DNA from: Micromonospora nigra
Lineage (GTDB): Bacteria > Actinomycetota > Actinomycetes > Mycobacteriales > Micromonosporaceae
Assembly (NCBI RefSeq): GCF_900091585.1
Contig: NZ_FMHT01000003.1
Coordinates: 1,783,501-1,847,500 of the forward strand
Length of the DNA: 64,000 bases
Direction: 5' to 3'
Shown here: one piece after another, positions 44,318 through 53,432 of the stretch
How positions within the stretch are numbered: the first letter of the stretch is position 1
Layout of the letters: every line of letters begins with the position of its first letter
Made by a program: the position numbers and the translations under genes
Notes under the pieces: model-generated
What the model was told of the DNA's origin: nothing
The model's database searches: none
What the model saw: only the letters and a program-made list of their open reading frames with translations

Positions 44318-45808
44318 GTGAGATGCCTGGTGACCGGTGCGACGGGTTACATCGGCGGGCGGTTGACGCCCCGACTTCTGGCGGAGGGGCACACCGTCCG
44401 CTGCCTGGCCCGCAAGGCCAGGCGGCTGCGCGACGTGCCCTGGGCGGGACAGGTCGAGATCGCCGAGGGCGACCTGCGCCGCCCCGAGACGCTCGCCGCG
44501 GCGTTCGCCGACGTGGAGGTGGCGTACTACCTGGTGCACTCCCTCGGGCAGGCCGGCTTCGAGGCCACCGACCGGGAGGCGGCGCAGAACTTCGTCGCCG
44601 CGGCCCGCGCGGCGGGCGTACGCCGCATCGTCTACCTGGGTGGGCCGGAGCCGCCGGCGGACGGCACCGCCGCACCCTCCGCCCACCTGCGGTCCCGGGC
44701 CGAGGTCGGCCGGATCCTGCTGGCCGGCGGCGTGCCCACGGCCGTGCTGCGGGCCGCCGTGATCATCGGGTCCGGCTCGGCCTCGTTCGAGATGCTGCGC
44801 TACCTGACCGAGCGGCTGCCGGCGATGATCACCCCACGCTGGGTACACAACCGGATCCAGCCGATCGCGGTCCGCGACGTGTTGCGCTACCTGGTCGGCT
44901 GCGCCACCCTGCCGCCCGACGTCAACCGGGCCTTCGACATCGGCGGGCCGGACGTGCTCACCTTCGGCGCCATGATGCAGCGCTACGCGCGGGTGGCCGG
45001 GCTGCGCCGACGGCTCATCGTGCCGGTGCGGGCGCTCACCCCGTCGCTCTCCTCGCACTGGGTGGGCCTGATCACCCCGGTGCCGAACGCCATCGCCCGG
45101 CCGCTGGTGGAGAGCCTCGTCACCGAGGCGGTCGCCCACGAGCACGACATCGCCGCGTACGTGCCGGACCCGCCGGACGGCCTCACCGGCCTGGACGAGG
45201 CGGTCGCCCTGGCGCTGGCGAAGGTCCGCGACGCCGAGGTGGAGACCCGCTGGTCGACGGCGAGCGGCCCGGACGCCCCGGCCGAACCGCTGCCCAGCGA
45301 CCCCGAGTGGTCGGGCGGCACGGCCTACACCGACCTGCGCGAGCGTGACATGGCCGCGCCGCCGCAGGCACTGTGGCGGGTCATCGAGGGGGTCGGCGGT
45401 GACAACGGCTGGTACTCCTTCCCCCTCGCCTGGTCGATACGCGGCTGGCTGGACCGGCTGGTCGGCGGGGTGGGGCTGCGTCGGGGCCGGCGCGACCCGC
45501 ACCACCTCCAGGTCGGCGAGGCACTGGACTTCTGGCGGGTCGAGGAGATCGTGCCCGGCGAGCTGCTGCGACTGCGCGCCGAGATGCGGCTGCCCGGCCG
45601 GGCCTGGCTGGAGATGCGGATCCTGCCGCTCGACGGTGGAGGAAGCCGCTACCAGCAGCGGGCCGTCTTCCTGCCGCGTGGCCTGGCCGGGCACGTCTAC
45701 TGGGGTGCCGTGGCACCGTTCCACGCGGTGGTGTTCGGAGGGATGGCCCGCAACATCGCCCGCGGCGCCGAACACCTCGCGGCCGGCCGGGTGTCCGGCC
45801 GACGCTGA
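44318..45808 (+). CDS. NAD(P)-binding protein fused to a DUF2867 domain
   Basis: The 496-residue protein begins with an atypical short-chain-reductase Rossmann fold: 'MRCLVTGATGYIGGRLTPRLLAEGH' with GATGYIGG (7-14), 'VEVAYYLVHSLGQ', 'IVYLGGPEPPAD' and 'VLRAAVIIGSGSASFEMLRYL'. From about residue 335 a second domain follows with 'WRVIEGVGGDNGWYSFPLAW', 'DFWRVEEIVPGELLRLRAEM' and 'GLAGHVYWGAVAPFHAVVF', the DUF2867 pattern. Similar two-domain proteins are widespread in actinobacteria; the substrate is unknown. The stop codon begins a tandem repeat that runs to the convergent PBP gene. Confidence 0.85.
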   Translation: MRCLVTGATGYIGGRLTPRLLAEGHTVRCLARKARRLRDVPWAGQVEIAEGDLRRPETLAAAFADVEVAYYLVHSLGQAGFEATDREAAQNFVAAARAAGVRRIVYLGGPEPPADGTAAPSAHLRSRAEVGRILLAGGVPTAVLRAAVIIGSGSASFEMLRYLTERLPAMITPRWVHNRIQPIAVRDVLRYLVGCATLPPDVNRAFDIGGPDVLTFGAMMQRYARVAGLRRRLIVPVRALTPSLSSHWVGLITPVPNAIARPLVESLVTEAVAHEHDIAAYVPDPPDGLTGLDEAVALALAKVRDAEVETRWSTASGPDAPAEPLPSDPEWSGGTAYTDLRERDMAAPPQALWRVIEGVGGDNGWYSFPLAWSIRGWLDRLVGGVGLRRGRRDPHHLQVGEALDFWRVEEIVPGELLRLRAEMRLPGRAWLEMRILPLDGGGSRYQQRAVFLPRGLAGHVYWGAVAPFHAVVFGGMARNIARGAEHLAAGRVSGRR

Positions 45809-45917
45809 CCGGCGTCGGATGCCCGTCCGCTCCCGCCGACCGGCCTCAGGTGCCCCGCCGGCCGACCGGCGTCAGGTGCCCCGCCGGCCGACCGGCGTCA
45901 GTTGCCCGTCCGCTCCC
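45807..45917. repeat. Imperfect tandem repeat joining two convergent stop codons
   Basis: Four units beginning 'gaccggc' (45807-45837, 45838-45863, 45864-45889, 45890-45917); the middle two have a 26-bp period and differ by one base. The first unit overlaps the stop codon of the + strand gene; the fourth contains the stop of the - strand PBP gene, and units 2 and 3 carry copies of that stop triplet. Confidence 0.85.
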
Positions 45918-48015
45918 CGGTGAACCGGAACGCCGTCGCCTCGCCCGGTGGCACGAAGTCGCGCACCGGGCTGTCGCGCAGGGCGAACGCGAGCACCTCA
46001 CCCACCGACTCGACGATCTGCGACTGCACCTGGAAGCCGACGGCGTCGCGCGGGTCGTCCGGGTTGGCCGCCATGGCGGCGACCACCAGCTGCGGGGTGA
46101 AGGCCACCACCGTCTCCGTCTCGTACCGCTCCGAGCTGCCCGTCTTGCCCGCCACCGGCCGACCGAGCTGACCGCGCAACCGCGTCGCGGTGCCACCGCG
46201 GCAGGCGTTGTACATCGACTGGTCGCCCACCGGGCAGCGGGCCGCGTCCGCCGCCGCACGGGCCACGTCCGCGTCCAGCGCCTGCCGGCAGTCCGGCTCG
46301 GCGGCGGCGACGGGACGCCCCGCCGCGTCGGTGATCGCCAGCACCGGGGTGGGGCGGCACCAGGTGCCCTCGGCCGCCACCGCCGCGTACGCGCCGGCCA
46401 GGTCGAGCGGGGTGGTGGCGGCGACGCCGAGGGTGAACGACCCCCAGTTGCGGGCATCCTCGCTGGCTATCCGGGCGTCCCCGGGGGCCCGCAGCACGAT
46501 GCCCAGCCGCTGCGCCATCTCCACCACCCGGTCGGCGCCCACCCGCTCCGTCAGCCATGCGAAGTACGTGTTGACCGACTGTCCGAACGCGGTCCACATG
46601 TCCTGCGGCCCGCTCATGCCGGCGCTGGCGTTGCGCGGGCACCAGTAGCCGTCGCAGTTCGCCGGGCCGTCGACGTCCATCGGGAAGTGGGTGAGAATCC
46701 GGGTGGGCGCGTCGAACTCCGTCCGCAGGGGCAGCCCCGACTCCAGGGCGGCCAGCATGGCGAACAGCTTGAACGTCGACCCGGCCTGGTAGCCGGAGAT
46801 GGTGCCGCCGCCGGCAACGAGCTGGTTGACCGTGTTCGGGTGGTTCTGCTGGCCCGGTGGGTTGGCGGCCACCCCGTAGACCCGGTTCACGGCCAGGGCG
46901 AGCACCCGTCCCGTGCCGGGCTGCACCACGGCGGTGGGCAGGGCGTGCGGATGGTCGGCCGGGTAGACCCGGCGTACCTGCTCGGCGGTGGCCCGCTGCA
47001 CGGCGGGATCGAGGGAGGTGACGATGGAGAACCCGCCGCGGCGCAGGGTGCGCTGCCGCTCGTCGACGCTGCCGCCGAACGCGGGCTGCGCGTTCCACCA
47101 GCGGGTGAACCAGTCGCAGAAGAAGCCCCAGTCGTTGCGCCCCTCCGGCACCGCCGTGCAGTCGTTGGGCGTCTCGCTCGGGCGCAGCAGCATCGGCTCG
47201 ACCTTCGCCCGCGCCGCGTCGTCGGGCGCGAGCTGACCCGACTCGACCAGCCGGTCCAGCACGTACGCGCGGCGTTGCAGGGCGGCGTCGGCGTCGCCGT
47301 TGATCGGGTCGTCGGTGTGCGGGGACCGCACCAGGCCCGCGAGCAGCGCCGCCTCGGCGAGGGTGAGCCGGGCCGGGGTCTTCGAGAAGTAGCGCTCGCT
47401 GGCCGCCGCCACGCCGTACGCGCCGGCACCGAAGTACGCGATGTTCAGGTAGCGGGCCAGGATCTCGTCCTTGCTCAGCTCCCGCTCGAGGGCCAGCGCA
47501 TACCGGATCTCCCGTACTTTCCGGGCGGTGCTGACCTCGGAGGCGGCGGCGCGCTGCGCCTCGGTCAGCCGCGGATCGGTGCTGAGCACGTTGCGGACGT
47601 ACTGCATGGTCAGCGTCGACGCGCCCTGCCGGGTGGTGCCGTCGCGCTGGTTGACCGTGAAGGCCCGCACGATGCCCCGCAGGTCCACCCCGTTGTGCTC
47701 GTGGAACCGGGCGTCCTCGGCGGCCACGATGGCCTGGCGCATCACCTCCGCCACCTCGCCGAGCGGCACCTCGACCCGGTCCTCCTGGTAGAAGGAGGTG
47801 ATCAGGGTGGTGCCGTCGTTGGCGTACAGGTTGGAGCGCTGGGCGGTGGGCGGCGTGCGCAGCGTGTTCGGCAGCTCCGAGTACGGTGCGGCGAGCGCCG
47901 AGAAGCCGAGCCCGAACACCAGGGCGGCAGGTAGGGCCGCCGCCGCCAGCACCAGCCCGGCCAGCAGCCCGGCGAACAGGACGGTGAACGCTCTTTCCAG
48001 GTGGGTCCGGGTCAT
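45898..48015 (-). CDS. Bifunctional penicillin-binding protein (class A)
   Basis: The 705-residue protein has a short cytoplasmic N-terminus, one membrane helix (about 10-42), a GT51 glycosyltransferase domain ('AIVAAEDARFHEHNGVD', 'QGASTLTMQYVRNVL', 'LARYLNIAYFGAGAYGVAAAS') and a transpeptidase domain with SxxK in 'AGSTFKLFAML', SxN in 'GQSVNTYFAW' and KTGS in 'AGKTGSSERYETE'. It polymerises and cross-links peptidoglycan. The ATG at 48015 follows GGGGAGAG. Four Cys residues in the transpeptidase region ('NCDGYWCPRN') may form disulfides outside the cell. Confidence 0.95.
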   Translation of the reverse strand: MTRTHLERAFTVLFAGLLAGLVLAAAALPAALVFGLGFSALAAPYSELPNTLRTPPTAQRSNLYANDGTTLITSFYQEDRVEVPLGEVAEVMRQAIVAAEDARFHEHNGVDLRGIVRAFTVNQRDGTTRQGASTLTMQYVRNVLSTDPRLTEAQRAAASEVSTARKVREIRYALALERELSKDEILARYLNIAYFGAGAYGVAAASERYFSKTPARLTLAEAALLAGLVRSPHTDDPINGDADAALQRRAYVLDRLVESGQLAPDDAARAKVEPMLLRPSETPNDCTAVPEGRNDWGFFCDWFTRWWNAQPAFGGSVDERQRTLRRGGFSIVTSLDPAVQRATAEQVRRVYPADHPHALPTAVVQPGTGRVLALAVNRVYGVAANPPGQQNHPNTVNQLVAGGGTISGYQAGSTFKLFAMLAALESGLPLRTEFDAPTRILTHFPMDVDGPANCDGYWCPRNASAGMSGPQDMWTAFGQSVNTYFAWLTERVGADRVVEMAQRLGIVLRAPGDARIASEDARNWGSFTLGVAATTPLDLAGAYAAVAAEGTWCRPTPVLAITDAAGRPVAAAEPDCRQALDADVARAAADAARCPVGDQSMYNACRGGTATRLRGQLGRPVAGKTGSSERYETETVVAFTPQLVVAAMAANPDDPRDAVGFQVQSQIVESVGEVLAFALRDSPVRDFVPPGEATAFRFTGERTGN

Positions 48016-48156
48016 CAGCTCTCCCCGCAGGAGCCGGCAGGACCATCCCAGAATGGGGCTAATCGCCCTCTTCGGGATCAGTTTCCCCTGAACCCGCAGG
48101 AAATTCACGAGGACGGGTCGTCACGCGGCCGGGCACCGGATCAGCCGCGGGATCGG

Positions 48157-48324
48157 GGCAGCAGAGCCACCGGGAGTCGGGGCGGCAGAGCCGCCGGGAG
48201 TCGGGGCGGCAGAGCCGCCGGGAGTCGGGGCGGCAGAGCCGCCGGGAGTCGGGGCGGCAGAGCCGCCGGGAGTCGGGGCGGCAGAGCCGCCGGGGACCGG
48301 GGCGGCAGAGCCACCGTAGGTCAG
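48157..48324. repeat. 24-bp minisatellite, about seven units
   Basis: Units start at 48157, 48181, 48205, 48229, 48253, 48277 and 48301. The four units from 48181 to 48276 are identical; the outer ones vary. The core is 'ggcggcagagccgccgggag'. The last unit touches the stop of the phosphatase gene. One - strand frame reads through the array as GGSAAPTP repeats, but it is not the phosphatase frame. Confidence 0.95.
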
Positions 48325-48932
48325 GGCAGCAGCGCCGCCGCGAGCGGCTGCACCGTCTCCTCGATCTCGTCCGCCACCCGGCTGAAACACTGGTCGCCCC
48401 GGCCCCACGGGTCGTCGAGGTCGTCGGTGGGCAGCGCCGATGCGCCCTCCCGGACCCCGTGGGCGGCCTCGACCAGCGCCACGCCCCGGGCGTACACCGC
48501 ATCCGGGGTGGCCTCGGCCGCCGGCAGCGCGGCGGCGTCCACAGCGGCCAGCAGCCGGCCGAACTCCCCCAGCACGAACGTCCGCGCGGCGGCGTCGGGG
48601 CGCAGCGCCAACACGTACTCCTGCTGATCGGCGGTGGCGGTGAGGACCAGGTCGGCGGCGTCGATCAGATCCGAACGCAGCTTGCGCGCGGCGAACTCGT
48701 CGACGCTGCCGCCCCGGGTCGTCACCTGGCGGGCCGCGGGCGGGTTCATCTCCTCGCCGGCGTGCCAGCCGCCGGTGCCCGCGCTGTGACTGTGCAGCAG
48801 CTCGTCGGCCGCCGCCGGGTCGACCCCACGCCGGGACAACCGGTCCCGGACGGCCAGCGTCAGCAGCCGCTCGGCCATCGGCGAACGGCAGATGTTGCCC
48901 ATACAGACGTGCAGCACGGTGAAGGGAGGCAC
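48321..48932 (-). CDS. Low-molecular-weight protein tyrosine phosphatase
   Basis: The 203-residue protein begins with the P-loop 'VCMGNICRSPMAERLL' (CX5RS; nucleophile Cys9). The later 'DLIDAADLVLTATADQQEYV' is typical of the family, and the general-acid Asp is in 'LDDPWGRGD'. Family members remove phosphate from tyrosine residues, for example on exopolysaccharide kinases. It is longer than the usual 150-160 because of an Ala-rich middle section. The GTG at 48932 overlaps the stop of the upstream Sua5 gene (TAGTG), so the two are coupled. A 24-bp minisatellite starts at its stop codon. Confidence 0.9.
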   Translation of the reverse strand: MPPFTVLHVCMGNICRSPMAERLLTLAVRDRLSRRGVDPAAADELLHSHSAGTGGWHAGEEMNPPAARQVTTRGGSVDEFAARKLRSDLIDAADLVLTATADQQEYVLALRPDAAARTFVLGEFGRLLAAVDAAALPAAEATPDAVYARGVALVEAAHGVREGASALPTDDLDDPWGRGDQCFSRVADEIEETVQPLAAALLP

Positions 48933-49576
48933 TACGCCACCCGGCTCTCGACGATGTCCGGCACCACGTCGCGCAGCTTCGCCCACGGAATCGCGCCCTC
49001 ACGCACCACCTGCGGCACCTCCCCGGTCAGGTCGACGATCGTGCTGGGCAACGGATCCGGCCCGAGCCCGGCCTCCAGGTATGCCCGCACCGAGTAGGTG
49101 AGCTGGTCGCGGGCCTCCTCGGCGGTGAGGGCCGCCGACTGGCCGGCCCGGTTGGCCGAGGCCACCGCCATCGGCCCGGTCTCCCGGAGCACCTCCAACG
49201 CCACCGGATGCAGCGGCATCCGCACCGCCACGGTGCCCGTGTCGTCGCCCAGGTCCCACCGCAGACTCGGCGAGTGCTTCACCACGATCGTCAGCGCCCC
49301 CGGCCAGAACGCCTCCACCAGGTCGCGGGCCGCGCGGGGCAGCGAGAACACCAGGCCGTCGAGGGTGTGCCGGGAGCCGATCAACACCGGCGGCGGGGTA
49401 CGGCGGCCACCCTTGGCGTCCAGCAGCGCCTTGACCGCGTACGGGGTGAAGGCGTCCGCCCCGATCCCGTAGACCGTGTCCGTGGGCAGGACGACCAGCT
49501 CGCCGTTCCTGACCGCCTCGATGGCCGCAGCGATGCCGCGGTCCCGGTCGGCGGGCGACCGGCAGTCGTAGAGCAT
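48932..49576 (-). CDS. L-threonylcarbamoyladenylate synthase (Sua5/YrdC family)
   Basis: The 214-residue protein is of the short YrdC type with 'GELVVLPTDTVYGIGADAF' (ATP/threonine site), 'PVLIGSRHTLDGL', 'FWPGALTIVVKHSP', 'GTVAVRMPLHPVALEVL' and 'PMAVASANRAGQ', ending in 'VVREGAIPWAKL'. It makes threonylcarbamoyl-AMP from threonine, bicarbonate and ATP, the donor for the t6A37 modification of ANN-decoding tRNAs. The ATG overlaps the prmC stop (TGATG). Confidence 0.95.
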   Translation of the reverse strand: MLYDCRSPADRDRGIAAAIEAVRNGELVVLPTDTVYGIGADAFTPYAVKALLDAKGGRRTPPPVLIGSRHTLDGLVFSLPRAARDLVEAFWPGALTIVVKHSPSLRWDLGDDTGTVAVRMPLHPVALEVLRETGPMAVASANRAGQSAALTAEEARDQLTYSVRAYLEAGLGPDPLPSTIVDLTGEVPQVVREGAIPWAKLRDVVPDIVESRVA

Positions 49577-50523
49577 CACGAGGAGCCAGTCTGCCACGTG
49601 CCGGCCGCCGCGGCGTGCGGGCCGTCCGCCCGGCGGAACGCGGTGGCGAACCGGGGCCGCCCCGCCAGGTCCGACCGGCCCACCACGTCGACGTACCGGC
49701 CGTCGGCGGACAGCAGCTCCGGCACCGTGGTGCCGTGCGTGTCGTCGTGTTCGACGCCCAGCACCCCACCCGGGCGCAGCAACACCGCCGCCCGGGCCAC
49801 CACCGGACGCACCACCGCCAGGCCGTCGACCCCGCCGAAGACCGCCTCGGCCGGGTCGTGCCCGGCCACCTCCGGAGGGACCGTCACGCCCAGCGGCACG
49901 TACGGCGGGTTGCACAGCACCACGTCGACCGACCCGACCAGCTCGGCCAGGAGGTCCGGGTCGGTCACGTCGGCCTCGACCACCGCCACCGGGCGGTCCC
50001 CGGCGGCCGCCCGGGCCGCCGCGTTCCGCCGCAACCACGGCAGCGCGGCGGGCGAGCGTTCCACCGCCACCACCCTGGCCGCCGGCACCTCCTGGGCCAC
50101 CGCCAGGGCGATCGCGCCCGAGCCGGCGCAGAGATCCACGACCAGCGGGGCAGGGTGCCCGCCGACCTGTTCCACCGCCCAGCCCGCCAGCAGCTCCGTC
50201 TCGGGCCGGGGCACGAACACACCCGGCCCGACCAACAGTTCCAGGTGCCGGAAACCCGCCACACCGGTGAGGTGTTGCAACGGCTCACGCTCCGCCCGCC
50301 GGGCCACCAAGGCGTCGAACCGGTCCACCTGCTCGCCGGTGAAGTCGTCGGCGAGGGCCAACCGGCCCCGCGGCACGCCCAGCACGTGCGCGGCCAGCAG
50401 TTCCGCCTCGGCCCGGGCGGATTCGACGCCCGCGTCGGCGAGGATCCGGGTCGCGCGGGACACCACGAGGGAGGGCCGGCGGCGTCCCGTCCCGTCGGAC
50501 GGGTGTTGCGGCAGGATCGTCAC
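49576..50523 (-). CDS. prmC: Peptide chain release factor N5-glutamine methyltransferase
   Basis: The 315-residue protein has a helical N-terminal domain, 'EPLQHLTGVAGFRHLELLVG', 'VFVPRPETELL', the SAM-binding 'VVDLCAGSGAIALAVA' and the catalytic NPPY motif. It methylates the Gln of the GGQ loop of release factors. The GTG at 50523 gives the best fit; the frame continues upstream without conservation. Its substrate gene prfA is 1.6 kb away, separated by an opposite-strand GGDEF gene. Confidence 0.94.
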   Translation of the reverse strand: MTILPQHPSDGTGRRRPSLVVSRATRILADAGVESARAEAELLAAHVLGVPRGRLALADDFTGEQVDRFDALVARRAEREPLQHLTGVAGFRHLELLVGPGVFVPRPETELLAGWAVEQVGGHPAPLVVDLCAGSGAIALAVAQEVPAARVVAVERSPAALPWLRRNAAARAAAGDRPVAVVEADVTDPDLLAELVGSVDVVLCNPPYVPLGVTVPPEVAGHDPAEAVFGGVDGLAVVRPVVARAAVLLRPGGVLGVEHDDTHGTTVPELLSADGRYVDVVGRSDLAGRPRFATAFRRADGPHAAAAGTWQTGSS

Positions 50524-50596
50524 GCGATAATCATGAAGCGTCGCGACGTTCGGCACGAGCCGGTGCGGGCAGCGGCACACCGACGGGAGGTCTCGG

Positions 50597-52138
50597 GTGG
50601 GCTGGCTCGACCGGGTCGACGACCGGGTCGTCGACCTGACCCGGGCACGGGCCCTGCAGGAGGTGAGCCGCTCCGCCGAGGCCTACGCGGTCCTGACCGG
50701 GGTGCTGCGCGACAGCACCGATCCGCACGCCCGCGCCGACGCCTACGTGCAGCGCCTCTCCGCACTGATCAACCTCGGTCGCACCGCCGAGTACACCCGC
50801 GCCGTCGAGGAGGCCTCGGCGGCCGTCCGCGACCTCGCCGAGCCGTACCTGCACGGTCACCTGAACGCGCTGGCGGCGCTGGCCGCCCACCATCAGGGGG
50901 CCCTGGACCGCTGCGTCACCCACCTGGTCCGGGCCGCCCGGTCGCTGGGCGCGGTGGCCGACCCGGACCGGGACACCGCCTGGGGCTGGCACGACCTGGC
51001 GATGGCGTACTCGTACCTGAGTTTCCACGGGTACGCGCTCGGCGCGATCGAACGCGCCCGGCAGCTCGGCACGGCCGCCGGGATCCCCGAGGAGACCTTC
51101 GCCGCCCCGGGCATCCGACTGCGCAACGCGGTGGCGCTGGACCACACCGGCGACAGCGACGGCTGCCTGCGGGTGCTGCGGGACGTCGCGGCGGACCTCG
51201 ACCGGTTCCTGGCCGACGGACGGGCCGACCGGCTGCGACCCAGCAGCCTCGCCGCGTACGGCTACTCGGCGGCGCGTCGGGCCGCGTTGGGTGACGAGAT
51301 CCCGACGGAGGCACAGGCCGACCCGGGCCGGCTGCTCGGCCACGGCGCGGACAGCGCCCGGGCCCGCGACATGCGCCAACTCGGCCAGGTCTGCCTCGCC
51401 ATCGCCGCGGACCGTCCACAGGACGCGGTCGACCGGCTCGACGGCGTCCGGGTCTCCGCCGAGACGCTCGGCATGGCCGAGCCGGCCCGGCTGCGCAGCA
51501 TCGCCCTGGCCCGGGCCGGGGACCACGCGGCGGCGCACCGGGTCGACCGGCTGGCCTTCCGGCTGGCCGCACAGCGCCACGACCGGCTGCGCGACGTCTA
51601 CATCGACGGCATCGCGGCGCGCATCGACCACGAGGAGATGCGCCGCGAGGCGGCGCGGTTCGAGGGCGAGGCGCTGACCGACCCGCTGACCGGGCTGCCC
51701 AACCGGCGGCGCGTGGAACGCTACGTGGCGACGGTGGCGGCCCGGGGCGAGCGGGTTGTCGTGGGCGTGTGCGACCTGGACGGCTTCGGGGCGGTCAACA
51801 GCCGGCACGGCCACCACGCCGGGGACCTGGTGCTCCAGCGCGTCGCCGGGGTGGTCAACCGGGTGATGCGCCGAGGCGACCTGGTGGCCCGCTACGGCGG
51901 GGACGAGTTCGTGGTGGTGCTCTCCGGCGCGGGCATGGTTGAGGCGGCCGAGGTGGCCCGGCGCATCGACGCCGCCGTGCGGGCGGAGGAGTGGGAGTCG
52001 CTGGTGCCGGGCACCCCGGTCGGAGTGAGCATCGGCTTCGCCGAACTCCAGGTCACCGCCCGCGACCCGCTGGGCGCGGCCCTGGAGGCCGCCGACCACG
52101 AGATGCTGCGGGCCCGCGCCCGCGCCCGCACCGCCTGA
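50597..52138 (+). CDS. GGDEF-domain diguanylate cyclase with helical repeat sensor region
   Basis: The 513-residue protein has no membrane helix. Residues 1-340 are Ala/Leu/Arg-rich helical repeats resembling TPRs; the GGDEF domain runs from about 350. The active site GGDEF (434-438), 'DLDGFGAVNSRHGHHAGD' (substrate and metal site) and the inhibitory I-site RxxD (RRGD, 425-428) placed five residues before it are all intact. It should make c-di-GMP with product feedback. GTG start after GGGAGG. It lies on the opposite strand between prfA and prmC, which are normally adjacent, and ends 12 bp from the prfA stop. Confidence 0.92.
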   Translation: MGWLDRVDDRVVDLTRARALQEVSRSAEAYAVLTGVLRDSTDPHARADAYVQRLSALINLGRTAEYTRAVEEASAAVRDLAEPYLHGHLNALAALAAHHQGALDRCVTHLVRAARSLGAVADPDRDTAWGWHDLAMAYSYLSFHGYALGAIERARQLGTAAGIPEETFAAPGIRLRNAVALDHTGDSDGCLRVLRDVAADLDRFLADGRADRLRPSSLAAYGYSAARRAALGDEIPTEAQADPGRLLGHGADSARARDMRQLGQVCLAIAADRPQDAVDRLDGVRVSAETLGMAEPARLRSIALARAGDHAAAHRVDRLAFRLAAQRHDRLRDVYIDGIAARIDHEEMRREAARFEGEALTDPLTGLPNRRRVERYVATVAARGERVVVGVCDLDGFGAVNSRHGHHAGDLVLQRVAGVVNRVMRRGDLVARYGGDEFVVVLSGAGMVEAAEVARRIDAAVRAEEWESLVPGTPVGVSIGFAELQVTARDPLGAALEAADHEMLRARARARTA

Positions 52139-52150
52139 GTCGCAGGCAGG

Positions 52151-53239
52151 TCAGCGGCGGGCGAGGTCCGGCGTGCCGGCCAGGCGGGCGGCGCGGTCGG
52201 CCTCGGCCAGCGCGTCGAGCACCCCGTCGAGGTCCCCGCCGAGGGCCAGGTCGAGGTTGTACGCGGTGTAGCCGATCCGGTGGTCGGTGATCCGGTTCTG
52301 CGGGAAGTTGTAGGTGCGGATCCGCTCGGAGCGGTCGACCGTTCGCACCTGCGCCTTGCGGGCGTCCGAGGCGGCCGCGTCGGCCTGTTCCTGAGCCGCC
52401 GCCAGCAGGCGGGCCCGCAGGATCCGCATGGCCTGCTCCCGGTTCTGCAGCTGGGACTTCTCGTTCTGGCAGGACACGACGATGCCCGTCGGCACGTGGG
52501 TGATCCGCACCGCCGAGTCGGTGGTGTTCACCGACTGCCCACCGGGCCCCGACGAGCGGAACACGTCGATGCGCAGGTCGTTGGGGTCGATGGTGACGTC
52601 GACGTCCTCGGCCTCGGGCAGCACCAGCACCCCGGCCGCGCTGGTGTGGATGCGCCCCTGGGACTCGGTGACGGGCACCCGCTGCACCCGGTGCACGCCC
52701 CCCTCCCACTTGAGGCGGGACCACACGCCGTTGCCACCGTCGGGCACACCCTTGGTCTTGATCGCCAGCGACACGTCCTTCACGCCACCGAGGTCCGAAT
52801 CCTGCGCGTCGATCACCTCGGTGAGCCAGCCCCGCCGCTCCGCGTAACGGGTGTACATCCGCAGCAGGTCGCCGGCGAACAGGGCTGACTCCTCGCCGCC
52901 CTCACCGGCCTTGATCTCGACGATCACGTCCTTGGCGTCGTGCGGGTCGCGCGGGATCAGCAGCTCCGCCAGGCGCTCCTCCAGCACCGGCAGGGACGCC
53001 GCGATCGAGTCGGCCTCCGCCGCGAAGGACGGGTCCTCGGCGGCCAGTTCGCGGGCCGCGGCCAGGTCGGCGCGGGCCTGTTCCAGCTCGTCCGCCGCCT
53101 TGTGCAACGGCACCAACTCGGCGTACCGGCGACCGATGCGGCGGGCGGTGCCCTGGTCGGCGTGGATGGCCGGGTCGGCCAGCCGCTTCTCCAACTCGGC
53201 GTACTCGTCGAGGAGGGCGACCAGGCGCTCGCTGCTCAT
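52151..53239 (-). CDS. prfA: Peptide chain release factor 1
   Basis: The 362-residue protein has the N-terminal helical domain, '[24 protein letters not shown]', a codon-recognition region, the GGQ loop '[20 protein letters not shown]' and C-terminal '[20 protein letters not shown]'. It ends translation at UAA and UAG by triggering peptidyl-tRNA hydrolysis. The ATG at 53239 follows AAGGAGAAG. It lies downstream of rpmE across a G-rich/C-rich spacer. Confidence 0.97.
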   Translation of the reverse strand: MSSERLVALLDEYAELEKRLADPAIHADQGTARRIGRRYAELVPLHKAADELEQARADLAAARELAAEDPSFAAEADSIAASLPVLEERLAELLIPRDPHDAKDVIVEIKAGEGGEESALFAGDLLRMYTRYAERRGWLTEVIDAQDSDLGGVKDVSLAIKTKGVPDGGNGVWSRLKWEGGVHRVQRVPVTESQGRIHTSAAGVLVLPEAEDVDVTIDPNDLRIDVFRSSGPGGQSVNTTDSAVRITHVPTGIVVSCQNEKSQLQNREQAMRILRARLLAAAQEQADAAASDARKAQVRTVDRSERIRTYNFPQNRITDHRIGYTAYNLDLALGGDLDGVLDALAEADRAARLAGTPDLARR

Positions 53240-53384
53240 ACGGGGACTTCTCCTTCGACGGCCGGACGGGCGGGCGGGCGGACCGGGTGGGGCGGACGGG
53301 ACGGGACGGGCGGGCGGCGGGCTGGCCGGGCGGAGGACCAGGCGGGCGGCGGGCCGGGTGCAGGGGGACGGGCGGAAACACGGA
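53240..53384 (-). other. Strand-asymmetric C-rich (transcript) spacer between rpmE and prfA
   Basis: On the + strand this spacer is made of many GGG and GGGG runs with short loops; the transcript of the flanking - strand genes is therefore C-rich with few G and hardly any A/U. The + strand has G-quadruplex potential; the RNA resembles a Rho-loading region. Confidence 0.55.
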
Positions 53385-53423
53385 CGACGCCCGCGCCCGG
53401 TGGGAAACCGGACACGGGCGTCG
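53385..53423 (-). terminator. Hairpin after rpmE
   Basis: A 9-bp outer stem (53385-53393 with 53415-53423) encloses a smaller CCGG-based hairpin. It begins 9 bp after the rpmE stop on its transcript. Confidence 0.55.
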
Positions 53424-53432
53424 AACGGAGAG

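Noticed and set aside
48157..48324. CRISPR-like array
   Set aside because: The 24-bp units are directly contiguous without variable spacers, and there are no cas genes; it is a minisatellite.
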